This document shows, piece by piece, positions 27,954-38,182 of a stretch of 64,000 bases of DNA. The DNA comes from Bifidobacterium scaligerum (GTDB lineage Bacteria; Actinomycetota; Actinomycetes; Actinomycetales; Bifidobacteriaceae). The number at the start of each line of letters is the position of its first letter. The first letter of the stretch is position 1. The stretch covers positions 62,001-126,000 of the forward strand of contig NZ_PGLQ01000005.1 of the NCBI RefSeq assembly GCF_002802865.1. Direction: 5' to 3'. The notes under the pieces were generated by a model. The model saw only the letters and a list, made by a program, of their open reading frames with translations, made no database searches and had not been told where the DNA came from. A program made the translations under genes and the position numbers.

Positions 27954-30900
27954 ATGACGAACAGACTTGACCCTCATGAGATTATGAACGGCCTCGATCG
28001 CGATGGTGTGACGAGGCTGATCATAGGCGCGCCGGGAAGCGGCAAGACGGGATTTGCCGTGGCGCTGCTGGTAGAGGCTTTACGCCGCTACGGTGGAGCT
28101 GGGGCGGCGATGGCCGTACCGGGACGTGTGGCTGCGGAATCTTTGAGCAATGAGGTAATTCACCGGTTGGGATTCTCGCAAGAGACGCGTCCGGTCGGTA
28201 CTTTGGGCGCTATGGCATTCCGCGTGGTATCCGCTTTGCGGGCTGTTCAAGGACTGGTCGCTCCCCGTTTGCTGAATGGAGCCGAGCAGGATGCACTGCT
28301 GAGAACGGTGATGGCGGTGCATCTGAAACATGCAGCTTTGGGCGATGACTGTAATACTTGCGATTTGTTGCGTGAATACTTCGCTCAGGATGATTGGGCG
28401 CATGTGATACGTTTCGATTCCGGTGGAGATGCATTCCGCACGATGGACTCGCCAAACCTTCGCGAGTCCAACGATTCGGTGCCGGTGGTCGGTGGATCTT
28501 CCAGCGTAGAGGTGTTCACGCGCGGCATTTCAGATGCTTTCATCGGGCAATTGCGCGATATGCTCGCGAGATTAGATGAGCTTGGCGTCGGTCCGGATGA
28601 AGAAGATCGACTGTTGCGCCGGGCGATTGCGGAGCCTCGGCTGACGGTGCAATGGAAACTGGCTTTTGCCTTGCGCAAGGAATATATCGTCGCTCAGCGT
28701 CAGGCATATCCGGGGCAGTATCGTTTGGATGCGTCATACCTGTTGGTGGCTGGGATGCATGCGGTGCGTGAGGCTATGGCACTCTGGCGGCAGACGGGCA
28801 AGGTCGATGCTTCAGGGACTGACATGTCCGCTCAACTGGAATCAATGAGCATCCCGCGATTGCTGGTGGTGGATGATGTACAAGATACAACACTGGCGGG
28901 TATGCGTTTTCTTGAGGTCCTTGGCGCAGCAGGTGTCAAACTGGTGTTGGTCGGTAACCCGGATGAGTCGGTGCAATCGTTCCGTGGCTCGTATCCCGAA
29001 TATCTGATGCGGCGTGCGGTGCGGGGAAGTCTTGGAGCGATTGAAGAACCTCTGGCGCGGCATGAAGGTGCGCAACAACTTGCGAATACCCAGACCGTAA
29101 GCCCTATAAGCGACCCTATCAGTATGGTGCGATTGGTCGCCAGCCGTGTTTCCCTGTCAATTCCTTCTCCGGAAGACGAGCCGTTGCCGCCTGCCTTAAG
29201 GTCAGGCAAGATCACCGATGTCTTGAATAAAACGTGTGAGCCTGGCTTACATGATGGCACATTGTTCGCGAGGCTTTACCGTTCCGCGCGCGAGGAACTT
29301 GATGACGTGGTATGGCGCATGAAGCGCTCGCATCTGGACCATGACGTCAAGTGGAATGACATGGTGATCATTGCGCATGACAATGCGACCGTCCGTCGCT
29401 ATGGTGAACGGTTACGCCGCGATGGCGTACCTGTGCGCTATTCGTCGATTACTCGGCCCCTCAAGGATGAGAGTCTGGTACAGGGGTTGTTCGCGGTACT
29501 GGAACTTGCGCAGTTACGCATTGATAAGACCCAGTCGATTCGCATGAAACCCGCTGACTGTGCCTCTTATGTGCATTCGCGCGTGAGAGCGCTAATGGGT
29601 GGACCGCTGATAACTACCGGAGACGCTCCGGGAAGGGGAGTTCCCGGGCGCATCGCTCCGGTGGATTCGGCGATGAATGCGTTGGAGTCTTTAGCGCCGA
29701 TTGCCCAAGATAGCGCGTTTCTCAGTTCGTTGCTCTCATCATGGGAGTCCATATGTGATTCGATACGCAGCCATGCTTGTGAAACAGGCTGTGAAACACT
29801 GTGTGAAACAGGTTGTGAAACAAGTAGTGGGGTGTCTGATGCTGGTTCACCGGTGATCGAGACCCTCGACATCGCACAGCAAGACGACGGATCCGAGTTG
29901 TCTTTTGGTGCTGATGCGTTGTATGTGATGCTGGGGTTGGATCTACCGTCGGCCCCGGCTCGGTCGGTAGTGGAAGCCGTGCATGCGGTGCTTGGCGAAG
30001 ATCCACAGGCGCGGGCGTTCGCTAACTTATGGGCCATGGTGAGCAAGGTATCGAACGCCTTGCGTCGTTTGCCGGTGGAACAGCGATCACAGCCGCGCTA
30101 CGCTTTGTCCGCGGCATGGGAGGCTGCGGGACTTGCATCTGTATGGCAACGAACGGCGCTGCTGAATACCGAAGATGGACGTACGGCGAATGATCGTTTA
30201 GACGCTGCCATGCGGTTGTTCCAATTTGCCGAAGATGCCGCCGCGAGCCGTGACCTGGAGGAATTCATGGCGCAAGTGCGTGGCATGGAGGTACAGGCTG
30301 ATTCACTGGCGCATGTGGGCCCGGTGGAAGATGCCGTAATGCTGACTACGCCCGCCGGCGCAGCAGGCAGACATTGGCGTTATGCCTGGATACCTCAGGT
30401 GCAACAGGATGTGTGGCCGAATCTTGCCGGTCGCAATACCATGTTCGGCGGGGAAGACCTTGCCGAACTGGTGTTGAGGGGGCCGCAAGCGATATCACAC
30501 AATGCCGTGGGTGGTTCCGGCATGAATCAGGATCCGCAGTTCACGGCTGTGATGTCTGCGGAGAAAAAAGGTTTTCTGGTTGCGTTGACCCGTGCCGAGC
30601 AAATCGCGATCAGCGCCGTATGGAACGATGACTTAAGTCCCTCGGATTTCCTCTTCGGATATATGCCGGAATACTTCCCAAGAAATCGACAGCAGGCGCA
30701 ATTCGCTGCCGTAGGTGATTCCTCTGATGACGCATATCCGGATTACGCGGGATTGGATGCTGATCCCAGAGGATTGGTGGCGGCGGCGCGTACCGTAATG
30801 GCGACGCATGAGCCAGATGAGGTCATTGCGCGGGACGCCGCTCAGGCTTTGGCATTACTTGCCGTACATGGAGTGGAATCAGCGGATCCCGCCAATTGGG

Positions 30901-32387
30901 CGTTTACGCAACAACAATCTATACGGCATCACGGTGGCGATGATGCGCATCAGGCAGAAGACGTGTGCCATAGAGATGGGACGGATGGGACAGAGCACTG
31001 TCGACAACACGGTCGGTCTTCGGAGGAACGTTGTTCGTCGGCTCCTTCCGCAGCAGCGCAGACTCCAATGGCGCGAACAGCGATGGCGCGGACTTCATCG
31101 GGGCCGGATACCGCAGCGCAGTCGGTTCCGTCGCTCGTGGTAACGCTTTCGCCTTCCGCGGTTGATGGCTTATGGGCATGCCCGGTGTGCTGGATGTTGG
31201 AGAACCGTTTCGCCGGTCCGCGTATGAGCTCGGTGGCCACCGGTTTTGGCACTGTGATTCATGCTGTGGCGCAGCAAGGCAGTGAGGAGGGCTTGGATTT
31301 GCTCTCCTGCCACGCCGATCGGCTTGAGGACTTGGGATTAGATGCCACTGCATCAATAGATCAACGTATTGAAGCGGTCCATCAGCGCTTGTTGACCATA
31401 TATCAGGGCAGAAGGCCTGATCCTTCCTCCATTGCGGATACCGGCAACAGGTATGCGGCGACCCGCAAAGATGAATCGGCGCAGGCCGCTCTTGGCGCTA
31501 TCGCCGATTACTTTGTGCGTAGTGATGCTGATCCAGAGGCATATTTGGGAAAGAACGCCAAGAATTTTGCTATCGGACGGCTGGCCAAGGTCGAATGTGA
31601 ACGTGAATTCACCGCACGATTTGGGTGGCATGAAATAGCAGCCGCCTATAATGCGTTGTCCGGTGTTCGGCCGATTGACCGTTCCACTCTGATGCGCATG
31701 ATGGGGGCGTTGGTCGGTGGCTGGCCTGAAGGCATGGATGAGGGGCTTATCGTGCGTCTGTCCGGCCGTATCGATCGCATGGAGCATCGTGTTCTTGCCG
31801 ATGGAAGCGAGCGTATTCGCCTGATTGACTACAAAACAGGCAAAGTGCCGTCCGTAAAGCGAATTTTCAATGATCTGCAGTTGGTGTGCTACCAGCTTGG
31901 TCTTGCTTTTCCTGAGGTCATCGATGGCGATATCCGTAAGGCCAATCGACTGGATCAGACACCCACTATTGCGCAAAGTGCACTATTCCATGTTGGTCAA
32001 CATGCTGCGCCGGCGCACAGCTATGCGCCGGAAGGCGCTTTCCAACCTCCTCTGTTCGTTGACGGAGCGTTGAACGAGACGCCGTTCACAGCACGGCAGA
32101 ACTATCAGAAACTTGAACGCTTCTTGGATATGCCAATGCTGAACGTCAACCAACCGCCTTGTGGGGTGCCTGTGCAGGCTTGGCAGCAATTCACCGCTTT
32201 CGCGGGTACGCAGACACTGTGGGCATTGACCATGATCGCCCGTGTCATGTATGCGGCTGCGGCCATCAGGTCGTCTGAACTTACCGCGCATCCGCAATCC
32301 ACCCATATTGAGGTATGCCGTATGAAAGATGTATGCCCTGCGTGTGCTGGGCAGATCAGCACTGTATTTGAAACGAGGCAGGCATGA
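27954..32387 (+). CDS. adnA: UvrD/AddB-like helicase-nuclease subunit, AdnA type
   Basis: The product has 1477 residues. Walker A is GAPGSGKT (25-32), Walker B reads LLVVDDVQDTT (Asp-Asp where active UvrD motors usually have Asp-Glu), and later helicase motifs include GNPDESVQSFRG and FLVALTRAEQIA. The C-terminal RecB-type nuclease shows GTVIHAVAQ and the metal site IDYKTGK. Cysteines CPVC (31179-31190) and a C-terminal C-x5-C-x2-C (32316-32345) flank the nuclease and could hold a 4Fe-4S cluster as in AddB-type nucleases. Together with the next gene this matches the actinobacterial AdnAB complex, which resects double-strand breaks for recombination. It is longer than the roughly 1050-residue mycobacterial protein because of two low-complexity insertions, including four CET repeats (29778-29825). 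Confidence 0.85.
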   Translation: MTNRLDPHEIMNGLDRDGVTRLIIGAPGSGKTGFAVALLVEALRRYGGAGAAMAVPGRVAAESLSNEVIHRLGFSQETRPVGTLGAMAFRVVSALRAVQGLVAPRLLNGAEQDALLRTVMAVHLKHAALGDDCNTCDLLREYFAQDDWAHVIRFDSGGDAFRTMDSPNLRESNDSVPVVGGSSSVEVFTRGISDAFIGQLRDMLARLDELGVGPDEEDRLLRRAIAEPRLTVQWKLAFALRKEYIVAQRQAYPGQYRLDASYLLVAGMHAVREAMALWRQTGKVDASGTDMSAQLESMSIPRLLVVDDVQDTTLAGMRFLEVLGAAGVKLVLVGNPDESVQSFRGSYPEYLMRRAVRGSLGAIEEPLARHEGAQQLANTQTVSPISDPISMVRLVASRVSLSIPSPEDEPLPPALRSGKITDVLNKTCEPGLHDGTLFARLYRSAREELDDVVWRMKRSHLDHDVKWNDMVIIAHDNATVRRYGERLRRDGVPVRYSSITRPLKDESLVQGLFAVLELAQLRIDKTQSIRMKPADCASYVHSRVRALMGGPLITTGDAPGRGVPGRIAPVDSAMNALESLAPIAQDSAFLSSLLSSWESICDSIRSHACETGCETLCETGCETSSGVSDAGSPVIETLDIAQQDDGSELSFGADALYVMLGLDLPSAPARSVVEAVHAVLGEDPQARAFANLWAMVSKVSNALRRLPVEQRSQPRYALSAAWEAAGLASVWQRTALLNTEDGRTANDRLDAAMRLFQFAEDAAASRDLEEFMAQVRGMEVQADSLAHVGPVEDAVMLTTPAGAAGRHWRYAWIPQVQQDVWPNLAGRNTMFGGEDLAELVLRGPQAISHNAVGGSGMNQDPQFTAVMSAEKKGFLVALTRAEQIAISAVWNDDLSPSDFLFGYMPEYFPRNRQQAQFAAVGDSSDDAYPDYAGLDADPRGLVAAARTVMATHEPDEVIARDAAQALALLAVHGVESADPANWAFTQQQSIRHHGGDDAHQAEDVCHRDGTDGTEHCRQHGRSSEERCSSAPSAAAQTPMARTAMARTSSGPDTAAQSVPSLVVTLSPSAVDGLWACPVCWMLENRFAGPRMSSVATGFGTVIHAVAQQGSEEGLDLLSCHADRLEDLGLDATASIDQRIEAVHQRLLTIYQGRRPDPSSIADTGNRYAATRKDESAQAALGAIADYFVRSDADPEAYLGKNAKNFAIGRLAKVECEREFTARFGWHEIAAAYNALSGVRPIDRSTLMRMMGALVGGWPEGMDEGLIVRLSGRIDRMEHRVLADGSERIRLIDYKTGKVPSVKRIFNDLQLVCYQLGLAFPEVIDGDIRKANRLDQTPTIAQSALFHVGQHAAPAHSYAPEGAFQPPLFVDGALNETPFTARQNYQKLERFLDMPMLNVNQPPCGVPVQAWQQFTAFAGTQTLWALTMIARVMYAAAAIRSSELTAHPQSTHIEVCRMKDVCPACAGQISTVFETRQA

Positions 32388-35300
32388 GCACATTTGTCCC
32401 GAGCCCGGAGCAGGCGTCCATCATCAATGCACCAGCCGATTCGGATGTTCTGGTGGTTGCCGGTGCTGGTTCCGGAAAAACCTTTACCATGACACAGCGT
32501 ATCATCGCGCTTATTCACCGCGGTGTGGCACCGGAACGCATCCTTGGGCTGACCTTCACGCGCAAGGCGGCCGGAGAATTGCTGGAACGAGTTTCTTCGG
32601 CGGTAGCGGGGGAAACGGATAGCGCAGACGCATCAGCCATAATTTCGGACCGAGCGTTTCTCAAACCTGCGATTTTCACCTATGACGCCTTCTTCCAGAC
32701 CATTGTGCGCCAATATGGCTTATTGGTGGGCTTTGACCAGCAGACGCAGCCACTCAGCCAAGCCGGAGCACTTCAACTTGCCACCGAAGTCATCGACGCG
32801 CATATGGATTTGGTGTTTCAAGAGGATTTCGGATCATTCTCGCACTTGGCCGGATACGTGTTGACCTTGTCTGACGCCATTGGAAGCGCCATGATTGGAG
32901 GCGACTGCGTCAGCTTTGCGCAAGCTGTCGATCTGGTGCGGCAATGGGATACGGCATTTGCCAAGCGCATCGAAACCGTGCTGGAGCATGAGACCGTGCC
33001 TGATGCCGAACCGACGATCCCCAAGATCAAACGTCTCAAGAAAGACACGGATGCCAGCTGGCAGGCCAAGCTCGATGATCGTGCTGCAGCATTGCATGCA
33101 CGTTGTGCATACCATTGTGGCGAACTGCTGCAGACCGTACGCAAACGAGATATTCTCTTGCAGCTGGTCGAAGCGTACGCACAAGCCAAGCGTGAACGGA
33201 ATATGGCGGAATTTTCCGATTTCACTATTGCGGCATTCCAACTGATCAGCCGTTTCCCGTCAATCGGCAAACGAATACGACGCCGGTACACTCATGTGCT
33301 GCTTGACGAATACCAAGATACTTCCACCACACAGGCTGCATTGCTTGCATCGCTGTTCCATACAAAGGATGGACGGTCCGCCGTCAATGCTGTGGGCGAT
33401 CCGTTCCAGTCCATCTATGCATGGCGAGGAGCGAGTCCTGGCGCATTCCGCATGTTTCAGCGGGATTTTCATATGGATCCGGACTCCAAGCCGTTCCCCT
33501 TGTCGGTGACGAGACGCAATAGCCGCATCGTGCTTGAGGCAGCCAATGATCTGACGTTGCCATTGCGTTCCCATCCGGCACGGCCTTCCAGCTCGCTGAT
33601 GCGAGAGGTGGGTGTCTCTTCGCTCGACCCTATGCCGAATGCACCAGAAGGTACGCTCGGCGTACTGGGATTTGCTACCGCCGGCCAAGAGATGGATGCG
33701 GTGGTGCGATTCTGTAAACAGGCGATTAGCCAATATCGTGCGCGCGATGGCAAGGAGGCTGATGACGGTGGGAAGGCGTCGGTCGCGGTACTGTTCCGGT
33801 CCAAGTCTCGTATGCCCCAATATCAGGAAGCGTTGGAGCAGGCTGGATTGACCACGTTCGTAGTCGGATATTCCGCATTGCTTGAACGACCTGAGATTCG
33901 TGATCTGATGGCACTGCTGCATGTGGCGTCGGACCACACGGATTCCGGATCGTTGATGAGACTGCTGGCCACACCAAGATTTGCCGTCAGCGCGGATGAT
34001 CTGACACTGTTGGCACGTGTTGCCGAACAGTGCAATACCGAACAACGGTTTAGAGCGTTGGTACAAGCGGGACTGGCCTCAGCGGATGCCCCTCAGGAAC
34101 AATGGGCAACTGTGGTTCGGGAGCATCGCGATCAGGTGGCGAATGCGGTGTTCCTGCCGGATGTGTTGTTGCGTACGGATATCGAATTGCTGATCAAACC
34201 CTTGAGCGAGTGGGGTCGGTCTGCGGTGTCGCATATGGCCAAGGCGCTGCGTCATGTCCATGGTGCCATCGGCCGGCCGTTGAACGATGTGATTCGTGTC
34301 GGTGTCGAAGCATTGGATCTGGATATTGACACCGTGGTGGCTGAGGCGCTGCATGACCCTCGACGTCACGCCAATCCCACGGTGGCTCGTATGCCCATGC
34401 ATGCCATCGTGGATTTGGTCGATACCTATACGAGAGAGATCGCAATCGATCAGACGCCTACGTTGCGGGGATTCATGGCATGGGTCGATCAATTGTCTTC
34501 CGTGGAGGATGAGGCGGCCAATCTTCCCGATACGTCGGTGGATGTGGAATTGATGACGGTACATCAATCCAAAGGGTTGGAATGGGATGCCGTTGCCGTG
34601 GTGGGGTTGACTGCAGGAGGTTTCCCAAGCAATCAGGGCGATCATCTTAAAGTAGAGCTGGATGAGCGGCATCCCGGTGGTCTGGAACATGGACGATGGG
34701 TGGCGCCTCAGTATCGGGACGTCGCCGATTCGTGGCTGACCGACCCCACCGCGGTACCGGTACCCGTACGTGCAGATGCGGCAATTCTTCCAAGATTCCC
34801 CCATGATGCGGATGTCGCGATGTCTCCAATGGAGGCATTGGAGACGCTGGATGATGTGGAACTCATTGATGATGAGGCCTTCGGTTCCATGCGTCAGTTC
34901 GGCGATGGTGTAGACGAGGTTGATGCTTCTGGTTGGTATCTGACGCAGACGGAGGAATACGGTCGCAGACTCCATGCCGATGAACGGCGACTTATGTATG
35001 TCGCGCTCACCCGTGCCCGATCGGACGCCATGCTGACCTATAGCGCCTATGCGGGGGAATATGGCCGCGATCCTTCTGCAGTGCCTAAGGGAGCGCGTGC
35101 TGCCCAGGCTTCCAATTTCTGGCTTGAAGTACATGACGCTCTGATCTCGCACGACCATGTGGTCACGGCTCGTCAATGCGTGGAGCAGCTGGGAGATAAG
35201 GTGGCTCTCGTCTCCAAGCAAGACGAGCCGATTGAGGCTCCCGAGGGATTCTTCATAGGGGAGCGGGCTTCCGTGTACTGCAACGCCGTGATAGGCGCGG

Positions 35301-36292
35301 CATGGAGCACGCCAATCGCTCAACAGGATAAGGCCGAGTCGTTACCCTGGCCGGCTACCCTGAGCGCATCCATCGTTGAACGGCTTGATCGTGGCATCGG
35401 TGCCGTGCGGCAACAGATAGAACAAGCCGACCGTATCGCTGCCGGCCATATCGCTGCCGGCAAGGGTGCCGCCGCCATTGGTGGGCACGTGCAAGAGAGC
35501 CAGGGGGAGCTGGAGTGCCACCAGCCGGCTGGGCCATTGCTGCAGCGAGCGCAGATATTGGTCAGCGATGGGGATCTGATGACCGGACCATTGCAAGGGC
35601 AGGCGTTGGATGAGATGGTAAAAGCAAAAGCCCAACGTGTGTTGTCTGCAGGACGGCAGAATGTTACCGGGTTGCAGGCGCGAGTCGGCGGCATGGGGGA
35701 GCGGGAAGAACGCATGTATTGGAGAAGCATCGTTCGCCCGGTTCCGCGTATCTCATCCCCGGCAGCGGAAGCGGGCACACGATTCCATGAGTGGGCTCAG
35801 CGGTTCATCGGTGCGGGAAGCATCGATGAAAGGGGCACCAGAGAGGCTGTTGCGATGGATGAAGGCGAGCTGTTGCAGTGGCAGAAGCGGCTTGCCGCAT
35901 CCCGCTGGGCTCGGCGTACCCCGGTCTGGCTGGAGCGCGCCATCGTGGTGGACGTGCCAGGCATTGGTATTGTCAACGGCAAACTGGATGCGGTGTTTGC
36001 GGGGGGATTGGATCCACGGGATTCATCCAAACGATTCACCATTGTCGATTGGAAAACCGGGCAAAGACCCACGCAACCACAGGATGTGGCGCGTAAACTC
36101 GCCCAGCTTGACATGTATAGGCTGTTGCTCGCTGTGGTGGAAGGTGCGGCGTTGGAGAGTATCGACGCTACCCTCTACTATGTCAGTGAGTCTCAGGAAG
36201 ACTTGCGCGAGCTTAAAGCCCGCGCCAAAACCAAACAGGAAATCCTTACCGAGTTGAGCTCCGGAATCTCTGAACAATCCGACAACGACTAG
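32384..36292 (+). CDS. adnB: UvrD-family helicase-nuclease subunit, AdnB type
   Basis: The product has 1302 residues and starts inside the adnA stop codon (ATGA, 32384-32387). Superfamily 1A helicase motifs are intact: Walker A GAGSGKT (27-33), motif II LLDEYQDTST, motif III GDPFQSIYAWRGA, motif V TVHQSKGLEWDAV and motif VI YVALTRARSDAM. The C-terminal PD-(D/E)xK nuclease has GTRFHEWAQ and the metal-binding GKLDAVF and VDWKTGQ (about 36041-36060). With a complete Walker B it is likely the main translocating motor of the pair. The complex acts on chromosomal double-strand ends in the cytoplasm. A Gln/Gly/Ala-rich linker (about 35400-35540) separates motor and nuclease parts. Confidence 0.88.
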   Translation: MSTFVPSPEQASIINAPADSDVLVVAGAGSGKTFTMTQRIIALIHRGVAPERILGLTFTRKAAGELLERVSSAVAGETDSADASAIISDRAFLKPAIFTYDAFFQTIVRQYGLLVGFDQQTQPLSQAGALQLATEVIDAHMDLVFQEDFGSFSHLAGYVLTLSDAIGSAMIGGDCVSFAQAVDLVRQWDTAFAKRIETVLEHETVPDAEPTIPKIKRLKKDTDASWQAKLDDRAAALHARCAYHCGELLQTVRKRDILLQLVEAYAQAKRERNMAEFSDFTIAAFQLISRFPSIGKRIRRRYTHVLLDEYQDTSTTQAALLASLFHTKDGRSAVNAVGDPFQSIYAWRGASPGAFRMFQRDFHMDPDSKPFPLSVTRRNSRIVLEAANDLTLPLRSHPARPSSSLMREVGVSSLDPMPNAPEGTLGVLGFATAGQEMDAVVRFCKQAISQYRARDGKEADDGGKASVAVLFRSKSRMPQYQEALEQAGLTTFVVGYSALLERPEIRDLMALLHVASDHTDSGSLMRLLATPRFAVSADDLTLLARVAEQCNTEQRFRALVQAGLASADAPQEQWATVVREHRDQVANAVFLPDVLLRTDIELLIKPLSEWGRSAVSHMAKALRHVHGAIGRPLNDVIRVGVEALDLDIDTVVAEALHDPRRHANPTVARMPMHAIVDLVDTYTREIAIDQTPTLRGFMAWVDQLSSVEDEAANLPDTSVDVELMTVHQSKGLEWDAVAVVGLTAGGFPSNQGDHLKVELDERHPGGLEHGRWVAPQYRDVADSWLTDPTAVPVPVRADAAILPRFPHDADVAMSPMEALETLDDVELIDDEAFGSMRQFGDGVDEVDASGWYLTQTEEYGRRLHADERRLMYVALTRARSDAMLTYSAYAGEYGRDPSAVPKGARAAQASNFWLEVHDALISHDHVVTARQCVEQLGDKVALVSKQDEPIEAPEGFFIGERASVYCNAVIGAAWSTPIAQQDKAESLPWPATLSASIVERLDRGIGAVRQQIEQADRIAAGHIAAGKGAAAIGGHVQESQGELECHQPAGPLLQRAQILVSDGDLMTGPLQGQALDEMVKAKAQRVLSAGRQNVTGLQARVGGMGEREERMYWRSIVRPVPRISSPAAEAGTRFHEWAQRFIGAGSIDERGTREAVAMDEGELLQWQKRLAASRWARRTPVWLERAIVVDVPGIGIVNGKLDAVFAGGLDPRDSSKRFTIVDWKTGQRPTQPQDVARKLAQLDMYRLLLAVVEGAALESIDATLYYVSESQEDLRELKARAKTKQEILTELSSGISEQSDND

Positions 36293-36478
36293 GCCATGAA
36301 ACGCCTATGACAAGGTGCCGGCGCACATACGAGCAGTTCGACTGTCATATGTCGCAATGTTCGCGCATCTGTCCGTGGGAGAAACGCACCGCGTGACGTT
36401 GCTCAGAGACCGCTACCCTCGGAAGGTACGTGTGGGCGGGCGCACGTGCCGGACGAATAATCAGTAAGGAGTAAAAGA

Positions 36479-37876
36479 GTGCCTACGACTCGTGTCGGTG
36501 CCAAGTCGTACCCCATCCAGTCGCCCCAGTCGCCATATGCACGTCTGTTCGCATTGCCCGGAACGAAAGCGTTCTGCATTTCAGGCGCCGTAGCCCGTCT
36601 GCCGATTTCCATGATGAGCCTCGGCATCGTGCTGGCATTGAACCACCTGTACGACAATTGGACAGTGGCCGGGACTATGAGCGCCGCATATGTGCTCGCC
36701 ATGTCTTGCGTTACGCCGTTCTATGCGAGGGCGTTCGATCGATTCGGACAAGCCCGTGTCGGTCGGCTGGCGCTCGCCGTGCAGATTGCGGCAATGCTGT
36801 CGTTCGCGATTGCGGCTCTGGTACGGGTTCCGCTGGCGGTTCTCTTCGTTCTTGCCATCATCATGGGCCTCACGCAGTTCTCCTTCGGGGCTTTGGTGAG
36901 AACCCGCTGGGCGTATGCGCTGCGCAATGTGGAGAATGGCGATACTTTGCTGAATACCGCCTATGCCATGGAAGCGGCGATTGATGAAATCGTATTTATT
37001 CTGGGGCCGATTATGGCCGCTTGGCTCGCTACGTCGGTACACCCGGTCTCTCAGCTGTTCGTGCCTACTGTGGCATGCGGCATCGGCGGTACGGTGTTCT
37101 TTTCCTTGAAGTCCACGCAGCCGAACCTCCTCGTACAGGAGATCGACGTGCCGTCGAGTCCCGAACTGTGTGACGACGGTCAAGCTGCTGGGCGCAACGT
37201 CTGCGAGACCCGCGATGTCAACGACGGCGATAGCGGTGCGGGTTCGGCGCGGGATCACGCGGACCAGCTCACCTTGCGCCAGCTGAAAACACGGGCTCCT
37301 AAAGCCAGAAGCGTGCTGCTCTATGCCGGGGTGTTGCCGTTATTGGCGGTGTTCGTAGTGTTCAACATGAGTTTCACTTCCTTCGACGTCTCCATCACCG
37401 CAACGATGAAATCCGTGGGATTGGAACCATTCTTGGGTGTGCAGCTCGCCATGTTCGCCGTAGGCTCGTGCGCCGGAGCACTGATGTTCGGTTCCCGACA
37501 GCTCAAAGGCTCCCATTGGGCGCATATGGTGATGTTCCTGTCCTTGCTGACTGTGGGATATGTGTTCTTCCGCCTGACCATGGATAATCTCATCCTGCTG
37601 GGGATCGTGGAGATTCTGGCCGGTCTGACCGTTTCTCCGCTATTCGCCACCGGTAACCTCATCGTCAAGGATCTCGTGCCGGCCGAGTCGCTGACCGAGG
37701 GATTGAGCTGGGTGACCACCGCTGGCACGGTCGGCACTTCGATCGGCTCATCGGTGGCAGGCGTTGTGCTGGATGCATATGATCCTCATATCGGCATGAT
37801 GCTGCCATTTCTGTTTACCTTGGCCACGGTACCGATCGCTTTGGCGGGTTGGTGGCTTGCCCGGCGACGAGCCTGA
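36479..37876 (+). CDS. Major facilitator superfamily transporter
   Basis: The product has 465 residues with about 12 hydrophobic helices, split 6+6 by a cytoplasmic loop of about 70 residues (VQEIDVPSSPELCDDG and on). The GTG start at 36479 follows TAAGGAG at 7-nt spacing. Motif-A-like sequence after helix 2 reads YARAFDRFGQARVG, supporting the MFS assignment. A drug or small-solute exporter is most likely, but the substrate cannot be read from the sequence. It stands alone between adnB and dapB, with a small GGCAGC/GCTGCC hairpin after it. Confidence 0.85.
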   Translation: MPTTRVGAKSYPIQSPQSPYARLFALPGTKAFCISGAVARLPISMMSLGIVLALNHLYDNWTVAGTMSAAYVLAMSCVTPFYARAFDRFGQARVGRLALAVQIAAMLSFAIAALVRVPLAVLFVLAIIMGLTQFSFGALVRTRWAYALRNVENGDTLLNTAYAMEAAIDEIVFILGPIMAAWLATSVHPVSQLFVPTVACGIGGTVFFSLKSTQPNLLVQEIDVPSSPELCDDGQAAGRNVCETRDVNDGDSGAGSARDHADQLTLRQLKTRAPKARSVLLYAGVLPLLAVFVVFNMSFTSFDVSITATMKSVGLEPFLGVQLAMFAVGSCAGALMFGSRQLKGSHWAHMVMFLSLLTVGYVFFRLTMDNLILLGIVEILAGLTVSPLFATGNLIVKDLVPAESLTEGLSWVTTAGTVGTSIGSSVAGVVLDAYDPHIGMMLPFLFTLATVPIALAGWWLARRRA

Positions 37877-37880
37877 ACTG

Positions 37881-37898
37881 GGCAGCATCAACGCTGCC
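37881..37898 (+). terminator. Small hairpin after the MFS gene
   Basis: GGCAGC-atcaac-GCTGCC lies 4 bp after the stop. It lacks a U-tract, so it is a weak candidate. Between it and the dapB promoter, near 37909-37935, the motif AGGAGCGTCCC occurs about three times in tandem. Confidence 0.4.
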
Positions 37899-38009
37899 TC
37901 ATGATGTCCTAGGAGCGTCCCAGGAGCGTCCCGGGAGTCTTGCGCGCCCGGTGTTGAATCCATCATGAAATCCGTGTTTGGACTCATCCTTGTGTTCATG
38001 GACATTCTA

Positions 38010-38038
38010 TTGGTTTGCCTTGGCTCAGGTGGTAATCT
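38010..38038 (+). promoter_or_regulatory. Candidate dapB promoter
   Basis: TTGGTT (38010-38015) and TAATCT (38033-38038) are separated by 17 bp, close to the vegetative consensus. Transcription would start near 38045, placing the strong hairpin at 38055 in the leader. Confidence 0.5.
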
Positions 38039-38054
38039 GTTTGCCGATTCGACG

Positions 38055-38105
38055 GCGTGGTGGTACTCCTTGCGCATGCCAAATGCGCAAGGAGTACCAC
38101 CACGC
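38055..38105. repeat. 23-bp perfect inverted repeat in the dapB leader
   Basis: Arms 38055-38077 and 38083-38105 pair perfectly around the 5-nt loop GCCAA. The hairpin sits about 78 bp before the dapB start. No T-run follows, so simple termination is unlikely; RNA stability, attenuation or protein binding are alternatives. Confidence 0.8.
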
Positions 38106-38182
38106 AGAAGCAGATTGAAGACAGGATAAAGCGCCCGGTGTGAGCTGTGGCGGTGGTGACACCAGAAAGCAAGGGGAAGAGC

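Noticed and set aside
34079..35323. 414-residue frame antisense to adnB
   Set aside because: It lies wholly inside conserved helicase motifs on the other strand.
38039..38182. Lysine riboswitch before dapB
   Set aside because: The leader is too short and holds a single simple hairpin.
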